A stretch of 6,111 nucleotides of DNA from Desulfofustis sp964433645 (lineage in GTDB: Bacteria; Desulfobacterota; Desulfobulbia; Desulfobulbales; Desulfocapsaceae), in NCBI GenBank assembly GCA_964433645.1, contig CAYSSK010000145.1:1-6111 (forward strand), given 5' to 3'. How positions within the stretch are numbered: the first letter of the stretch is position 1; the number at the start of each line of letters is the position of its first letter. This document shows positions 4,409-6,111 of this stretch, in pieces. A model generated the notes under the pieces. That model was given only the letters and a program-made list of their open reading frames with translations. It did not search any database and was not told the origin of the DNA. A program made the position numbers and the translations under genes.

Positions 4409-5017
4409 AACCCCGCAGTCGGTGACGAATGTCGACAGCGAGCGATACTCCTGGGCGCCGACCAGTTTTTTCTCGCCGACGACAAAGGTCGGCACGGCGG
4501 TTATGCCCAGCGCATCGGCCCGCTCCCAATCCCGATCTACCGCTTCGGCAAAGCTCCGCCCTGTCAGCACCGCACGGGCCTCTTCGACATCGAGGCCGCA
4601 GCGCTGAGCAATCGACAGCAACACGTCCTGCCGCGCCAGATTCTCGTGATTGACGAAATAGGCCTTGAAGGCCTCGTCGTGAAAGCGGTCGCCCGCCTCT
4701 TTGGACTCGGCCCAGAGGCCGAGTTCCTGCGCCAGCCTACTGTTAAACGTCTTTGACCGTTCACAATACGGCATATTCAAGGCCTTCGCGTTGCGACGCA
4801 AATGCTCGACCAAATCGGCTTTCGGATAGGGATAGCGCTGATAGATCTCGTCGAGATCCCGCCCGCTTTCCGGCGTATCGGGATGCAGCGGAAAAACGCG
4901 CCAGGTGATGGAGACATCGAACTCCTTGAGCAGTCGATCGATGCGCCCGGTCATGAAATAACACCACGGGCAGACATAATCACAATACAGGTCCATCTCG
5001 GTCGTCATGGTAGCCAT
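4397..5017 (-). CDS. DsbA-family oxidoreductase, FrnE-like
   Basis: This protein of about 206 residues is a thioredoxin-fold oxidoreductase with a helical insertion, the DsbA/FrnE-like group. The active site is CPWC (residues 16-19), right after the first strand MDLYCDYV. The cis-proline loop is VPTF (Pro176) in the segment GITAVPTFVVGEKKLVGAQ, typical of FrnE-like proteins. There is no signal peptide, so it should work in the cytoplasm on thiols or disulfides, unlike periplasmic DsbA. Length fits the family. The start is ambiguous: ATG 5017 has GGAG only three bases away and ATG 5008 has it twelve away. An open reading upstream to 5137 has no sign of being coding. It lies 167 bases downstream of the PHP gene on the same strand and converges on the cupin gene with an 11-base gap. 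The substrate is unknown. Confidence 0.9.
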   Translation of the reverse strand: MATMTTEMDLYCDYVCPWCYFMTGRIDRLLKEFDVSITWRVFPLHPDTPESGRDLDEIYQRYPYPKADLVEHLRRNAKALNMPYCERSKTFNSRLAQELGLWAESKEAGDRFHDEAFKAYFVNHENLARQDVLLSIAQRCGLDVEEARAVLTGRSFAEAVDRDWERADALGITAVPTFVVGEKKLVGAQEYRSLSTFVTDCGVARR

Positions 5018-5119
5018 CGTCTCCGGTTTGTTCTGCTTGATCGGCTGAAGACCGACATTCTCCACCCAAAAAACGGTTTCCGTGCAAAAACAGTAACCAT
5101 CTCCGGCCTCGTTGCCAGC

Positions 5120-5146
5120 AAAAGTGATCTGCCGCACAGCCGGCAG
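5120..5146 (-). terminator. Weak hairpin after the PHP gene, possible terminator
   Basis: On the minus strand CTGCCG (from 5146) pairs with CGGCAG (to 5129) around a six-base loop, followed after five bases by TTTT (5123-5120). An alternative CCGGC/GCCGG stem overlaps it. The T run is short, so read-through into the FrnE-like gene is likely. Confidence 0.3.
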
Positions 5147-5184
5147 CCGCCGGTAACATCGACAGGCTGCGATTCGTGACTACC

Positions 5185-6042
5185 TCACAAAGGTTCCCGG
5201 CGGACAACCGGTCTCCGCCAATCGGTCGTGAAACCGTATTGCTGCAATCGCGCGACACCGTCGGCAAAATAATTGCCGACGGTGGCGACGCCGTGTGAAT
5301 CGTCTCCCGGAACTACGGCAATCCCGTAGCCGTGTACCAGACGCAGGATCGAATCGGACAGATACGGTTCGTCCGCCCCTTTGGCCAGTGCCCGAAGGTT
5401 AAAATCGAGAATCAGGTCGAGATCCCTGATCAACTCCAGGTTTCTTCGAATTTTCGCATTGATTTCAGGTTTCTCAAGACGCCGGCGATAGTCATGATCA
5501 AAGATCCTGATCAAGTCGAAATGGCCGACCACCGCCGGCCGCAGCAGCGAGATCATCTCGTACTGTTGGTCAAAATAGCGCAGATACAAGCGATCCACGC
5601 CACCGGCTTTGATCGCCGCCCGGTGATATAATTCCGGAGAATAATCGAAATTGACATCATCGACAAAATGAACGGATCCGACGATATAATCGGGTGCAAA
5701 GGCGTCGATCAATGCCGGCACGAATCGTTGATAACCGCTATAGGTTTCTATCTCCATGGCCGCGTAGAGGCAAATCCGCGAAGCGTAGAGGTCCTGCAGC
5801 CGGCGGCATTCCGCCATATAACGACCAAACCGCTCATAGAGCAGCTGCGGAGTCAGCCCGGCCTCTCGCTGATCGGTGTACAGCAATTCCTCACTAATTC
5901 CGGGTGCATGCTCAGTGATACCGACCCACGTGAAGCCGTGGGCGATATAGGCCTTGACGATCTCTTCCAACGAATCGACAGCGTGATTGCAAAACTGGCC
6001 GCTATGACCGCCGTGCACCGAAACTTTCTCTAAAGGCCCCAT
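5185..6042 (-). CDS. PHP-domain phosphatase, histidinol-phosphatase type
   Basis: This 285-residue protein is a complete PHP-domain metal-dependent phosphoesterase, most like the histidinol-phosphatase (HisJ/HisK) group that makes histidinol from histidinol phosphate. Metal-ligand motifs run in order: HGGH (10-13) with FCNHA (17-21), GITEHAPG (41-48), the glutamates of MEIE (96-99), GSVHF (122-126), GHFDLIR (173-179) and GDDSHG (246-251). Trp39 and the DFN segment near residue 221 also fit the family. The start ATG 6042 is chosen because GAGAAG (6056-6051) lies eight bases upstream; a TTG at 6069 would add nine residues before it. Two histidines of the first motif are three apart (HxxH) rather than the common HxH. 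No his genes lie nearby, so a different phosphoester substrate is possible. The FrnE-like gene follows on the same strand. Confidence 0.88.
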   Translation of the reverse strand: MGPLEKVSVHGGHSGQFCNHAVDSLEEIVKAYIAHGFTWVGITEHAPGISEELLYTDQREAGLTPQLLYERFGRYMAECRRLQDLYASRICLYAAMEIETYSGYQRFVPALIDAFAPDYIVGSVHFVDDVNFDYSPELYHRAAIKAGGVDRLYLRYFDQQYEMISLLRPAVVGHFDLIRIFDHDYRRRLEKPEINAKIRRNLELIRDLDLILDFNLRALAKGADEPYLSDSILRLVHGYGIAVVPGDDSHGVATVGNYFADGVARLQQYGFTTDWRRPVVRREPL

Positions 6043-6050
6043 GGCATCAT

Positions 6051-6056
6051 CTTCTC
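6051..6056 (-). promoter_or_regulatory. Ribosome binding site fixing the PHP start
   Basis: GAGAAG on the minus strand lies eight bases before ATG 6042 and supports that start over the TTG at 6069. I see no clear promoter in the remaining bases to the window edge. Confidence 0.6.
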
Positions 6057-6111
6057 TTAGCAAAATCAACTGCTTTTCTGCCCCGGCCCACCACCGGCGA
6101 CAAGTCCTGCT

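Noticed and set aside
4705..4724. Perfect 8-bp inverted repeat with four-base loop
   Set aside because: It lies deep inside the FrnE-like coding region, encodes ordinary residues of that protein and is probably chance in GC-rich DNA.
5018..5137. Forty-codon in-frame extension of the FrnE-like protein, with a CFC motif
   Set aside because: It opens with GTG without a ribosome site and lies partly in the hairpin after the PHP gene; the CPWC domain begins normally at ATG 5017 or 5008.

Overview
The window comes from a chromosome of moderately high GC content. Protein style (DsrE-family protein with a CTPC motif, FrnE-type DsbA protein, PHP phosphatase, RhlE-type helicase beside a cold-shock protein) best suits a Desulfuromonadota/Geobacter-like deltaproteobacterium. 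That placement rests on recalled family resemblance, not on a search. The first ~300 bases are clearly more AT-rich than the rest. I see no transposase, integrase, CRISPR array, tRNA or rRNA, and no recognisable defence system.

Left part (1-500): after a possible terminator of an off-window gene come two tandem copies of a 56-codon gene of unknown function, both on the + strand. Copy 1 has one in-frame TAG at codon 34; copy 2 is intact. A hairpin follows copy 2.

RNA-handling block (about 600-3000, + strand): a possible 38-residue signal-peptide-like ORF overlaps by ATGA the start of a single-RRM RNA-binding protein. Then come a RhlE-type DEAD-box helicase with a basic tail and a CspA-type cold-shock protein. 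Each of the three has its own leader, the last two with hairpins, and a very strong terminator closes the block after csp. Together they look like a set for remodelling and protecting RNA, as in cold adaptation.

Middle block (3050-4385, + strand): a good TTGACA element precedes a 104-residue protein of unknown function, a DsrE-family protein with CXXC, and a single-domain cupin. Gaps are short, so one transcript is plausible.

Right part (4397-6042, - strand): a cytoplasmic FrnE/DsbA-like oxidoreductase lies downstream of a PHP-domain phosphatase of the histidinol-phosphatase type. The oxidoreductase converges on the cupin gene with an 11-base gap, and a long-armed inverted repeat spans both gene ends.

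No clearly new system is visible. The best leads are the tandem small gene with its single nonsense codon, the hidden small ORF coupled to the RRM gene, and the unknown protein beside the DsrE-family gene.
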